From Hymenobacter sp. J193 (GTDB lineage: Bacteria; Bacteroidota; Bacteroidia; Cytophagales; Hymenobacteraceae): DNA of 64,000 bases. The notes under the pieces were generated by a model, which saw only the letters and a list, made by a program, of their open reading frames with translations, was not told the DNA's origin and did not search any database. The stretch spans positions 1,826,001-1,890,000 of the forward strand of contig NZ_JAJONE010000001.1 of assembly GCF_024700075.1 (NCBI RefSeq), given 5' to 3'. The position numbers and the translations under genes are program-made. Positions 16,683 to 24,823 of the stretch are shown here, piece by piece. The first letter of the stretch is position 1. Every line of letters begins with the position of its first letter.

Positions 16683-18463
16683 TTAGCGCTGGCCGTTCTG
16701 ATTATACAGGTTTTCGATGATGTCCTTGTTATTTTCGGTGATGACCTTGCGCTTCACTTTCATAGTGGGCGTCATCTCGCCGGTTTCCACGGTCCAGAGT
16801 TGGGGCAGCAACGCAATTTTCTTTACCTGCTCCCACTGGGCGAAGCCGCTGTTGTATTTCTGCACGAGGTCCTCGTACATCTGCACTACCTTCTCGTTTT
16901 TCACGAGGTCCTGGTTGGAGCAGTTGTAGTCTACACCGTTGCGCTTACACCAGCCTTTGAGGTCATCAAATGAGGGAATAACCAGCGCAGAAGGAAATTT
17001 CTGCCCGTCGCCGACGACCATAGCCTGCTCTACCAGCGGGGACTCTTTCAGCTTACCTTCAATTACCTGCGGGGCAATGTACTTGCCGCCCGAGGTCTTG
17101 AACATTTCCTTTTTGCGGTCGGTAATTTTCAGGAACTTGCCGTCCACGATTTCGCCGATGTCGCCGGTGTGGAACCAGCCTTCCTCGTCAAACTCCTTGG
17201 CCGTCAGCTCGGGCTTGTTGTAGTAGCCTTTCATCACCGACTCCGACTTGGTGAGAATTTCACCGTCTTTGGCAATCTTCACTTCAGTGTTGTTGATGAT
17301 GGGCCCCACGGTGCCAATCATGTTGTTTTCGGGCTCGTAGCCACCCACGGCAATTACCGGCGAAGTTTCGGTCAGGCCGTAGCCTTCCATCACCCGAATG
17401 CCGCCGGCCCAGAATACGCGGGCCAGACGCGGCTGCAAAGCGCCGCCCCCACTCACGATGCAGCGCAGGTTTCCGCCCAAGGCCTCACGCCATTTGCTGA
17501 AAATAAGCTTGTTGGCGAGTTTGAGCTGCGTGTTGTACAGGAAGCCATTGTCCTTCTGGTTGTCGTATTTCAACCCCAGGTCCAGGGCCCAGAAGAACAG
17601 GCTTTTCTTCACGCCGGTTTGCTCGTGGCCCTTCGCTACAATCTTATCGTAGACCTTTTCCAGCAGACGGGGCACGGTCGTGAAGATTTCGGGCTTCACT
17701 TCGCGCAGGTTGTCGGCAATGGTTTCCATGCTCTCGGCGTAGTAAATACTCACGCCGTTGATGAGGTAGAGGTGCGTGACCATCCGCTCGAAGATGTGGC
17801 AGAGTGGCAGGAAGCTCAGAGCTTTATCGTCCTTGGTGACGGGCACGAAGGGCTGAGAGTTGCGACAGTTGCTGAGCAGGTTGTTGTGCGTAAGCATCAC
17901 CCCTTTGGGCTGACCGGTGGTACCCGAGGTGTAAATGAGGGTAAGCAGGTCGTCGGGCTGTACGGCGGCTTTCAGGGGCTCCAGGTCGGCGGGGTTGCCT
18001 TTTTGCCCAGCTCCAGCAGCTCATCGAAGTGCCGGGCGCCTTCTATCTTATCGAAGGTGAAGACGTTTTCCGGGGGGATGTTCAGGCCCTGGGTGGCTTC
18101 GCGCACTTTGTCGAGCAGCTTCTTGTCCGACACGAACACGGCCTTCACGCCGGCATCAGTGAAGATATACTTGTAGTCCTCGACCGTGATGCTAGGGTAC
18201 ATAGGTACGCTGGTGGCCCCCAACTGCGCAATACCGAAGTCGGCGAACATCCACTCGGGACGGTTCATGGAGATAATAGCCACCTTGTCGTCTTTGCCGA
18301 TGCCGAGACTGCGCAAACCCAGGCTGGTCTGGTTGACCTTTTCCACCACCGTATCGGTGCTGACGGGAACGTATTTGCCGTCGATTTTGGCGGCGAAGCA
18401 GTCGGGCTTATTGTACTTCTGCTGCAGGTGGGGCAGGATGTCGAAGGTACGGCGAATGTCCAT
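16683..18463 (-). pseudogene. Long-chain fatty acid-CoA ligase, frameshifted
   Basis: AMP-forming ligase that activates fatty acids for beta-oxidation, about 590 residues. It starts MDIRRTFDILPHLQQKYNKP at 18463. Motifs are the P-loop-like TLIYTSGTTGQPKGVMLTHNN (spanning the break region), YGLTETSPVIAVG, and GWFHTGDIGEIVDGKFLKITDRKKEMFKTSGGKYIAPQ. The frame breaks at 18004-18000, where five A's (minus strand) are found; six would join GKKGNPADLEPLK to the rest. Because both halves are complete and conserved, a homopolymer sequencing error is the likely cause. Heads the minus-strand fatty-acid block and is divergent from the arginase-family gene. Confidence 0.88.
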
Positions 18464-18637
18464 GAAGAGAGAAAGGCACTGGTGGGAAGATGCAAAGACG
18501 CGGAATGGCGGGCCGGCGGGCGAAGAACTTGCGCCCAGCACAAACCGCAGCTTAAATAACTACTTTTTTGCCGGTTGTCCAGCTTATGCCGCAAGAATGC
18601 TCTACGGAGCGGCTAGGGGCGTGGCCGGGTTTTGCGT

Positions 18638-18645
18638 AGCTTTGT
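18638..18645 (+). promoter_or_regulatory. -7 box of the arginase-family gene
   Basis: TAGCTTTG matches TAnnTTTG and lies 24 nt before the ATG at 18670. No good TTTG is seen at the -33 position. Confidence 0.5.
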
Positions 18646-18669
18646 GGGAGTCCGCTCCGTCTGCGTCCG

Positions 18670-19819
18670 ATGAATCTCGCTATCTTTTTTGATCCATTGC
18701 CCGAAGACCCGCTGGCTTCTCCGCCGGCTCCTACCACGCTGGGGGCCTACGCCTCGCGCTTTGTGGATACGTTTCCCGACTGGCGCACGGCCGATCTGGC
18801 CCTGATTGGGCTGGACGAGTGGCGGGGCAGCGCGGCCGGCGCGCCGGCTGCCCACGGTGCCAACGCGGTGCGGGAACGGTTTTACCAGCTGCAGAAAGGC
18901 ACCGGCCCCATCCGGCTGGTAGACCTGGGCAACCTGCGGCCCGGCCTTACCCTGGAAGATACCTACCTGCGGCTGCGCGAGATTGTGGCGGCCCTGCTGG
19001 AAAACAAGACCATTCCGCTGCTGCTGGGCGGCTCCCAGGACCTCGACTACGGGCAGTTTCTGGCCTACGAAACCCTGGAGCGCCCCGTCAGCCACGTCAC
19101 CATTGATGCCCGCGTGGACATGGCCGAGCACGACGGCGCCACGGCCGAAGACACGCACCTGCGCCGCATTCTGATGCACGAGCCGAACTTTCTGTTCTGC
19201 TTCAGCCAGATCGGGCACCAGCAGTACCTGGTGCCACCGGGCGTGCTGGGCACTCTGGAAAAGCTCCAGCTTCGAAACGCTGCGCCTGGGTGAAGTACAC
19301 ACTGATGTGCGCCAGGCCGAGCCCCTCATCCGCCAGGCCGACATGCTCAGCTTCGACCTCTCGGCCCTGCGCTGGCCCGATTTCCCCGGCTACTACCCCG
19401 CCAGCCCCTACGGCCTCACGGGCGAGGAAGCGTCGCAGCTATGCTGGTACGCCGGCCACAACGACCAGCTCAGTTCCTTCGGCCTCTACGGATACCGCCC
19501 ATGCCGCGACGAGCATGGCCTGGCCGCGTTTGCCGCCGCTACCATGCTCTGGTATTTCATCGAAGGCTTCTACCACCGTCTGGGCGAAACCGACTTTCAG
19601 AGCCGCCGCTTTATGCGCTACGCTATTGGGCTGCCGGGCACGCCGGCTAAGCTGGTGTTCTACAAAGCCCGCCGCACCGAAAAGTGGTGGCTGGAAGTGG
19701 AAAGCATGGCCGACAGCTCCGTGAAGCGCATTGTGCCCTGCAGCTACCAGGACTACCTGCACGCCTCCCAGGGCGACCTGCCCAACCGCTGGATTCTCAC
19801 GCAGGCTCTTTTAGGGTAA
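18670..19819 (+). pseudogene. Arginase / formimidoylglutamase family protein, frameshifted
   Basis: A ureohydrolase-fold protein of about 380 residues. It starts MNLAIFFDPLPEDPLASPP. Motif positions of the family are visible but altered: LLLGGSQDLDYGQF where classical enzymes have GGDH, VTIDARVDMAEHD, and SFDLSALRWPDFPGYYP where they have SxDxDxxDP. It may therefore bind metal differently or have lost activity. The frame breaks near 19270: removal of one C in CCAGCTTC links EKLQ to FETLRLGEVHTDVRQAEP, and the second part runs to 19819. A sequencing error is likely. The stop codon stands 1 nt before the heptad-armed element at 19821. Confidence 0.8.
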
Positions 19820-19820
19820 G

Positions 19821-19999
19821 TTGCTGGTTTCTGGTTTTTAGTTTCTAGTTGACGGATATGCCAAAGCCTGTTTCACCTGATGAGTCTTCTGCGGAAGCGG
19901 AAAAGCTTGCCACTACTGCAGACGCAGACGCCACTGGGGCAATTTTCTTGCCTTCGGCGGGCCTGCCTGAACTGGCAACCAGCAACCAGCAACTAGAAA
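19821..19999. repeat. Heptad-armed inverted repeat (element F)
   Basis: Left arm 19821-19855 and right arm 19965-19999 are each five 7-nt units of the type TTGCTGG or TTTCTAG in opposite orientation, with 109 nt between. The interior and right arm are in frame with the cytochrome b5-like gene and encode its first 48 residues or so. It starts right after the stop codon of the upstream gene. Confidence 0.75.
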
Positions 20000-20223
20000 C
20001 TTATACCCGCGCCCAGCTTGCACTGCGCAACGGTCAGGACCGCGACGAAATCTGGGTGGCGTACCAGGGGCAGATTTACGACGTGACCCGCTCCCGCCTG
20101 TGGCGGCGCGGCAACCACTACGAGCATTGGGCCGGCCAGGACCTCACCCGGGAGTTGGACAAAGACGCCCCGCACACCGCCCATGTGTTCGACAACTTCA
20201 AGGTGATTGGCCGGTTGAAGTGA
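19858..20223 (+). CDS. Cytochrome b5-like heme/steroid-binding domain protein
   Basis: About 121 residues. The C-terminal 75 or so form a short cytochrome b5-like domain: YTRAQLALRNGQDRDEIWVAYQGQIYDVTRS, then NHYEHWAGQDLTRELDKDAPH. The His in NHYEHWAG and the later APHTAHVFDN are the likely heme-ligand region. The N-terminal 48 residues are Ala/Glu-rich, come from the repeat element at 19821-19999 and are unlike the family; residues LPELATSNQQLETYT are a translation of the right arm. The ATG at 19858 is used; a TTG at 19849 is also possible. Role in electron transfer or ligand binding is only inferred. Confidence 0.75.
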   Translation: MPKPVSPDESSAEAEKLATTADADATGAIFLPSAGLPELATSNQQLETYTRAQLALRNGQDRDEIWVAYQGQIYDVTRSRLWRRGNHYEHWAGQDLTRELDKDAPHTAHVFDNFKVIGRLK

Positions 20224-20243
20224 ACATGCCCTGGCAAGAAAAC

Positions 20244-20428
20244 GCTGTCATTGCGAGCAGGTGGCGTATCAAGCCAGTGTCGAAGCAATCCGTCCTGGGC
20301 AAAACCGGGCACTTTCTTCTACCAGAAAGCCCCTGACGTTTGTGCGTATAACAGGGACTTGTCACATCTGAGGGCGTAGCACATTGTCCAGGACGGATTG
20401 CTTCGTCGTGCCTCCTCGCAATGACAGC
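20244..20428. repeat. Inverted repeat of the GTCATTGCGAG type (element G)
   Basis: Left arm 20244-20299 and right arm 20385-20428 share GCTGTCATTGCGAG, then GAAGCAATCCGTCCTGG, in opposite orientation; the left arm has a short insertion. It occupies the space between the cytochrome b5-like gene and murQ. Sequences of this kind recur in many bacterial genomes, from memory. Confidence 0.75.
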
Positions 20429-20429
20429 G

Positions 20430-20466
20430 CTTCACCACTTCACCTTTCACCACTTCACCTTTCACC
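20430..20466 (+). repeat. Tandem 7/8-nt repeat next to murQ start
   Basis: CTTCACC and TTTCACC alternate in a 15-nt period (CTTCACC, TTTCACC, A) ending 4 nt before the murQ GTG. It looks like a single arm of a heptad element without a partner. Confidence 0.65.
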
Positions 20467-20470
20467 TCCC

Positions 20471-21268
20471 GTGACCACCGAAAGCCCTTCCAACTTCCAC
20501 GACCTCGAAACCCTTTCTACCCGCGAGCTGCTGGCCGGCATCAACAGCGTCGACCAGACGGTGCCGCACGTGGTGGCCCAGGCCCTGCCTCAGATTGAGG
20601 CGCTGGTAGAAGCCACGGTGGCCCGGTTGCAGCGCGGGGGGCGGTTGTTCTACATCGGGGCGGGCACGAGCGGGCGGCTGGGCATTCTGGATGCCTCTGA
20701 GTGTCCGCCTACGTTCGGCGTGCCGGCCGGCCTAGTAGTGGGCCTCATTGCCGGCGGCGACACCGCCATCCGCCAGGCTGTGGAAAACGCCGAGGACGAC
20801 CCGCAGCAGGCCTGGCTGGACTTGCAGGCCCACCACATCACGGCCGACGATATGCTGGTGGGCATTGCTGCCTCGGGCCGCACGCCCTACGTTATTGGGG
20901 GCCTGGAGCAGGCCCGCCTCCGTGGCATTGCCACCGGCTGCATTGTGTGCAATGCAGCCTCCGCCGTGGCCGCCGCCGCCGACTACCCCGTGGAAGTGGT
21001 AACCGGCCCCGAGTTCGTGACGGGCAGCACCCGCCTGAAGGCCGGTACCGCCCAGAAGCTGGTGCTCAACATGCTCACCACCGCCACCATGATTCGGCTG
21101 GGCCGCGTGAAGGGCAACAAGATGGTGGACATGCAGCTCTCCAACCACAAGCTCGTAGACCGCGGCGAAAAGATGATCATGGACGAGCTGGGCATCCCCC
21201 AGCCCGAAGCGGCGGCGCTCCTGCAGCAGCACGGCTCCGTGCGGGCCGCTATTGAGGCGGGGCGGTAG
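20471..21268 (+). CDS. murQ: N-acetylmuramic acid 6-phosphate etherase
   Basis: Cleaves the lactyl ether of MurNAc-6-phosphate to give GlcNAc-6-phosphate and lactate in cell-wall recycling. About 265 residues from GTG 20471. It is an SIS-domain protein with LFYIGAGTSGRLGILDASECPPTFG, where the Glu in ASECPP is the family catalytic residue. Further stretches are GIAASGRTPYVIGGL, GPEFVTGSTRLKAGTAQKLVLNM and NKMVDMQLSNHKLVDR. The open frame extends upstream to 20384 but that part is repeat sequence. No neighbouring peptidoglycan-recycling gene is seen. Confidence 0.95.
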   Translation: MTTESPSNFHDLETLSTRELLAGINSVDQTVPHVVAQALPQIEALVEATVARLQRGGRLFYIGAGTSGRLGILDASECPPTFGVPAGLVVGLIAGGDTAIRQAVENAEDDPQQAWLDLQAHHITADDMLVGIAASGRTPYVIGGLEQARLRGIATGCIVCNAASAVAAAADYPVEVVTGPEFVTGSTRLKAGTAQKLVLNMLTTATMIRLGRVKGNKMVDMQLSNHKLVDRGEKMIMDELGIPQPEAAALLQQHGSVRAAIEAGR

Positions 21269-21307
21269 GCTTAGAACCTATCTAGAAAGTCGCCCGAAGC
21301 AAAACAG

Positions 21308-21402
21308 TTGTCATGCTGAGCGAAGTCGAAGCATCTCTACCGCTTCGTTGAAGGCTCTCTAACGAAGCGGTAGAGATGCTTCGACTTCGCTCAGCATGAC
21401 AA
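21308..21402. repeat. Perfect 42-bp inverted repeat (element H)
   Basis: 21308-21349 is the exact reverse complement of 21361-21402, with an 11-nt loop. The core GTCATGCTGAGCGAAG and GAAGCATCTC recurs at 26238-26344. It lies 40 nt after murQ. Confidence 0.9.
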
Positions 21403-21498
21403 CCAGCCGAATACGCCTACTTCTGACTGACTACTTAAGTGCATGTAGCTTACTTGTCTCGGGAGGCTCTATGTATATGCTGAAGCTTTGATTCATTG

Positions 21499-21543
21499 CC
21501 TTCGGGAAGCAGCCCGTATCTGACCTGCTTCCCGAAGGTTTTT
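21499..21543 (+). terminator. Strong intrinsic terminator
   Basis: CCTTCGGGAAGCAG pairs perfectly with CTGCTTCCCGAAGG around a 12-nt loop and is followed by TTTTT. It likely ends the murQ transcript after the repeat element. Confidence 0.85.
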
Positions 21544-21600
21544 CGCGTACTTAGCACCGCTTCACGAAACCGGTTGATACGTTAACCTTCAGGCAAACAA

Positions 21601-22119
21601 ATGTTAGCGGCTATACTAAAAATGACGGCACTACTTTACATACCGACACTTTTTGGAGTGAGCATTGAAGTCTATTTCATTTTAATCATCTTTGGTATTC
21701 CGACATTTTTTATTTGGCGTTGGATACTAAAAAAGTTTATAAAAATTGACAAGACCAGAAAAATTGCTACTTGGACAGCGACAATTGTAGCGACACCACT
21801 AATTTATGTTGGGCTTATTATACTTTGGTTTTTTAGTATGAGCTACCATCCAACTCATGACTTTAACAAACAAAAATGGTTTACCGACAAGGAAAAGCGT
21901 TACGAACTATCAGAGGACATCATAGACAGTAAAATGCTAATCGGCAAGACAAAATCAGAAGTACGACAATTACTCGGTGATGAAGGTAACACAGACGAAA
22001 GCGACTATTGGAATTACTATTTAGGTTTTAGACCAGGATTTGCGAACATTGACCCAGATGTACTTGACATTGAATTTAAAGCTGGTAAAGTAGTAAAGGT
22101 TAAACAACATGAAACATAA
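21601..22119 (+). CDS. AT-rich membrane protein of unknown function, cassette-like
   Basis: 172 residues. Two or three N-terminal membrane segments (LLYIPTLFGVSIEVYFILIIFGIPTFF and IATWTATIVATPLIYVGLIILWFF), then a soluble tail SKMLIGKTKSEVRQLLGDEGN, which resembles the helix-start of BamE/SmpA-like domains. Codon use and base composition are visibly AT-rich and unlike both neighbours, so it is probably acquired. It starts 20 nt after a GTTAACC sequence and is followed 22 nt later by an attC-like palindrome, the layout of an integron gene cassette. No function can be assigned. Confidence 0.8.
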   Translation: MLAAILKMTALLYIPTLFGVSIEVYFILIIFGIPTFFIWRWILKKFIKIDKTRKIATWTATIVATPLIYVGLIILWFFSMSYHPTHDFNKQKWFTDKEKRYELSEDIIDSKMLIGKTKSEVRQLLGDEGNTDESDYWNYYLGFRPGFANIDPDVLDIEFKAGKVVKVKQHET

Positions 22120-22141
22120 TTGACAAACAGAAAGCGCAGCC

Positions 22142-22271
22142 TATAACACGGGTTTTGCGTCAGGCGGTGTGACGTGCAAACTTGGAGCATTGTGCTTCTA
22201 TTCAAGTTCAGTGCTGGCTGACAGCTTTGTGCTCCGAAACCCGCCCGAACGCCAAGCCCCGAAACGTTATA
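22142..22271 (+). other. attC-like imperfect palindrome
   Basis: TATAAC (22142-22147) pairs with GTTATA (22266-22271). Inside, a GGTTTTGCGTCAGGCGG stretch pairs imperfectly with CCGCCCGAACGCCAAG, and GGAGCA pairs with TGCTCC around a long loop. This nested, bulged structure of about 130 nt resembles integron attC recombination sites, although the ends are not the standard GTTRRRY. Confidence 0.5.
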
Positions 22272-22366
22272 TCGTGCTTATCTGTAGCAGATCCACAACC
22301 GTTGTAGCGGTTAGGTACAGATACCTATTCGCACCTCTTGGTTGAACGTCACGCGGCGCGTACGAT

Positions 22367-22386
22367 GAGACGCAAGTATGCGTCTC
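22367..22386. repeat. Short palindrome GAGACGCA/TGCGTCTC
   Basis: A perfect 8-bp stem with a 4-nt loop, followed by TACA. Similar GTAGAGACGC palindromes are recalled as dispersed repeats in several phyla. The remaining bases of 22272-22450 show no gene. Confidence 0.5.
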
Positions 22387-22451
22387 TACACCATCCAGGA
22401 AACTGCCATACACCCTTCGCGGAGTGGTTTGCAACGAATATATACAGAAAT

Positions 22452-22478
22452 GGGCACCCAACTGGGTGCCCGTTTTTC
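22452..22478. terminator. Intrinsic terminator
   Basis: GGGCACCC pairs with GGGTGCCC, followed on the plus strand by GTTTTTCTT. It lies past the stop of the minus-strand gene at 22496 and could serve either strand, better on plus. Confidence 0.7.
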
Positions 22479-22495
22479 TTGCAGATTATTGCCTG

Positions 22496-23215
22496 CTACC
22501 CCTCGCTCTCCCCTTCCTCCTGCTCCTGCCGCTGCTGCCGGACGCGCTTGAGGAGCTGGCGGAGGGTGTAGCCTTTGAGCTTGGCCTTATCGGTGCCCCG
22601 GTAAAGGCTTTTGCCATCCTGCATGAGCTCCCGCATGAGGGCATAGAGCTGGTTGAGCACCGTGATGTTGGCGGCCGTAACGCGCTGGTTGCTGGTTTGG
22701 GTAGCGTCCTGGGCGGCGCTGTCGGCCATCAGGGCGGTGTGCAGTTGGCGGATCTTGGTGGTTTCGGCGGCGGTGTGGCCCTTGGCGGCCAAGGCGGTGG
22801 CGTTGTCGGTTAGGTTCTGGAGCAGGTCCTTGAGGGCAGTAGCCAGGTTTTCTAGGTCGTTGCTGGCGTAGGCGGCGCGGGCTTCCTTCAGGCCGAGCTT
22901 CTTCAGGGGCACGGTGAGGCCGGTGGCGCGGCGGGCGCGGGCTTCGAGGCGGTTAAGCAGCGCGGGCAGGGCCTCGCCCTTCTCTTTCAGGCGCTGACCG
23001 ATGACGGCAGCCTGCCCCTGGCGCACCAGCTGGCTCACGAGCTTGTTGGCGGCGGCCAGGCGCCGGTCGTACTCGGTCAGGAAAGCGTCGGTGTATTCAT
23101 CAGGTAACAGGTCCACGAAGTCGGCTTTGTCGCGGGTGTACTGCTCGCGCAGCAGCTTGGCCAGGGGCATCAGCTCTTCGTGGCGGAAATCAAAATCGGC
23201 GGGGTTTTCAGGCAT
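22496..23215 (-). CDS. Helical protein of unknown function
   Basis: 239 residues, almost entirely helical and rich in Leu, Ala, Lys and Glu, without signal peptide or membrane segment. Recognisable patterns are heptad-like stretches (LLREQYTRDKADFVDLLPDEYTDAFLTEYDRRL) and a Gln/Glu-rich C-terminus (RQQRQEQEEGESEG). It is probably cytoplasmic and coiled-coil. No family is recognised. It stands alone, with a terminator downstream and an AT-richer promoter region upstream (23216-23270). Confidence 0.65.
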   Translation of the reverse strand: MPENPADFDFRHEELMPLAKLLREQYTRDKADFVDLLPDEYTDAFLTEYDRRLAAANKLVSQLVRQGQAAVIGQRLKEKGEALPALLNRLEARARRATGLTVPLKKLGLKEARAAYASNDLENLATALKDLLQNLTDNATALAAKGHTAAETTKIRQLHTALMADSAAQDATQTSNQRVTAANITVLNQLYALMRELMQDGKSLYRGTDKAKLKGYTLRQLLKRVRQQRQEQEEGESEG

Positions 23216-23383
23216 ACTATCAGGTAGTTAAAGTGAATATCGTCAGTAAACTACCTGAATTTTCAGACTAACCCAATACCGCTTCCAGTGCACCCATTTC
23301 CTGCCCCGCACCCCATTTGGAGGCTACGCCAACGCCAGCTGCCACGGTAGCGAGGTTCCCGGAGCGGCAGCGGCGCTTTCCGG

Positions 23384-23530
23384 GACGACGGCGAAGCCTA
23401 CTCAGACGACAGCGAAGTATACCAGAACGACGGCGAAGCCTGCTGGCATGATGGCGAAGCTTGTTGGAACAACGGCGAAGCCTGCCAGGATACCGGCGAA
23501 GCCCGATAGGGCGACGGCGAAGGCGAGGAC
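23384..23530 (+). repeat. 21-bp tandem repeat, seven units
   Basis: Seven direct copies of a 21-nt unit centred on GACGGCGAAGCC. The period is a multiple of three and one frame reads as heptapeptides such as NDGEACW and HDGEACW up to a TAG, but that frame has an in-frame stop 12 codons upstream of the repeat and no start codon. The opposite strand reads as GFAVV-type units. No gene can be called here. The flanking 23216-23383 and 23531-23669 hold nothing else recognised. Confidence 0.85.
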
Positions 23531-23669
23531 ACCACTTGGCTTGCCCTAATCATTGCCCCCGCAACCTGCCGGCCCCGCTAGCCGCCACGTCAGAATCCGC
23601 GTATGCCTACGGGAGCTTTTTCCGCCCCGAGTTGTTGAATCTGTCCGTACCACCACACCCGCATCTGCC

Positions 23670-24236
23670 GTGCATACCATTGAGCCGCACTACGCCTGGA
23701 TTGACCAGTACTCCGCCACCGAAGACCCCCGCTCCCCGCTGTTTGAGGCCGAAAACAGCCTGGAAACCTTCACCAATACCATCTACGGCTACTACATCCA
23801 CCCGCAGTGGGACAGCCTCGAATCGGAGACGCTGTACCTGAAAATCCTGTTTGTGGATTACGACCTGGGCACGGCCGTCATCGAGTTTATCGGGGAGTGG
23901 AACGACGCCATCGAAAACGACATCATGCACCTCAAGCGCAACATCATTGATTTGATGACGCACGAAGGCATCCGCAAATTCGTGCTCATCGGCGAAAACG
24001 TGTTCAACTTCCACGGCTCCGACGACTCTTACTACGAGGAGTGGTTTGAGGACGTGGAGGACGGCTGGATTGCAGGCGTCAACTTCCAGGAGCACGTGGT
24101 GCGCGAAATGCACCAGTTCAACATCGACAACTACGTGAACTTTGGCGGCCAGCTCGACGAGCTGCCGTGGCGCACCTACGCCCCGCGCAAGCTGTTTGAG
24201 GTGGTGGATGGGTTGCTGCGCCGCCGGCTGGGATAG
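23670..24236 (+). CDS. Conserved cytoplasmic protein of unknown function
   Basis: About 188 residues from GTG 23670, beginning VHTIEPHYAWIDQYSATEDPRSPLF. It is acidic and rich in aromatic residues (YGYYIHPQWDSLESETLYLKI, FNFHGSDDSYYEEWFEDVEDGW). No signal peptide or membrane segment. The style is of a conserved Cytophagales protein but no domain is recognised. The open frame extends to 23553 without a credible start. Function unknown. Confidence 0.75.
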   Translation: MHTIEPHYAWIDQYSATEDPRSPLFEAENSLETFTNTIYGYYIHPQWDSLESETLYLKILFVDYDLGTAVIEFIGEWNDAIENDIMHLKRNIIDLMTHEGIRKFVLIGENVFNFHGSDDSYYEEWFEDVEDGWIAGVNFQEHVVREMHQFNIDNYVNFGGQLDELPWRTYAPRKLFEVVDGLLRRRLG

Positions 24237-24350
24237 GGCCTCACCCCCCGGCCCCCTTCCCTCGCTTGATGCGCGACATCGTGGAGAGGGGGAGCCTCAC
24301 GATTTCGTTCTGACGGATCGGGGCTGCTTCGCTCACGCTACGCAGCCCCG
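24237..24350. repeat. C-rich dispersed-type repeat and GC hairpin
   Basis: 24238-24297 has CCTCACCCCCCGGCCCCC facing GGAGAGGGGGAGCC, a layout remembered as common between genes in this group. It is followed by a perfect 9-bp hairpin CGGGGCTGC/GCAGCCCCG at 24319-24350. The segment to 24404 shows no gene. Confidence 0.5.
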
Positions 24351-24404
24351 CCGTGGTTTGCTCCGGCGGCTGGGCCGGCGCCCGGCTTTGAGGATTTACC
24401 GCAA

Positions 24405-24446
24405 CAAAAAAGGCCGCCTCTTTGCAGAGGCGGCCTTTTTTGTTGC
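24405..24446. terminator. Bidirectional terminator
   Basis: AACAAAAAAGGCCGCCTC pairs with GAGGCGGCCTTTTTTGTT around a short loop. It ends the small lipoprotein gene on the minus strand and could stop plus-strand transcripts. Confidence 0.9.
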
Positions 24447-24464
24447 GCCGAGAGGCGCAGCAAA

Positions 24465-24704
24465 CTACTTAGCGTCGGTTGCGTCAGCAGCGTTTTCCAT
24501 AGCGTCAGCCTTGGCTTCGCCATTGGCTTCTACCGAGTCAGCAGCGGCGTCCGAAGCACCGGCATCTTCCATAGCGTCAGCCTTGGCTTCAGCATTTTCT
24601 TCTACTTGCTCAGCAGCAGCTTCCTGGTTGTTTTCGGTTTTGCTGTCGCAAGAAGCGAAGGTGAACGAAGCAGCAGCCAGGGCGAGGAACAGAACCTTTT
24701 TCAT
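24465..24704 (-). CDS. Small acidic lipoprotein
   Basis: 79 residues from the ATG at 24704. Signal peptide with lipobox (MKKVLFLALAAASFTFASC; Cys about residue 19). The mature part is nearly all Ala, Glu, Asp and Lys with two imperfect repeats around EAKADAMEDAG and EAKADAMENAA. Probably an abundant outer-membrane or periplasmic lipoprotein. No enzymatic features. It has a strong terminator just downstream. Function unknown. Confidence 0.75.
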   Translation of the reverse strand: MKKVLFLALAAASFTFASCDSKTENNQEAAAEQVEENAEAKADAMEDAGASDAAADSVEANGEAKADAMENAADATDAK

Positions 24705-24823
24705 TGTGGGGGTTGGGTAAAATGGATGTCGAAAGAAACGTAGCGTCACCGGCGTTCCACGGGAAGTTCTGGTGAGCTACGGGGCTTTATACCCTCCCCC
24801 CGGAAGGTAACCCGACAGTACGA

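Noticed and set aside
23384..23530. CRISPR array
   Set aside because: The repeats are contiguous 21-nt units with no spacers, and no cas gene is present.
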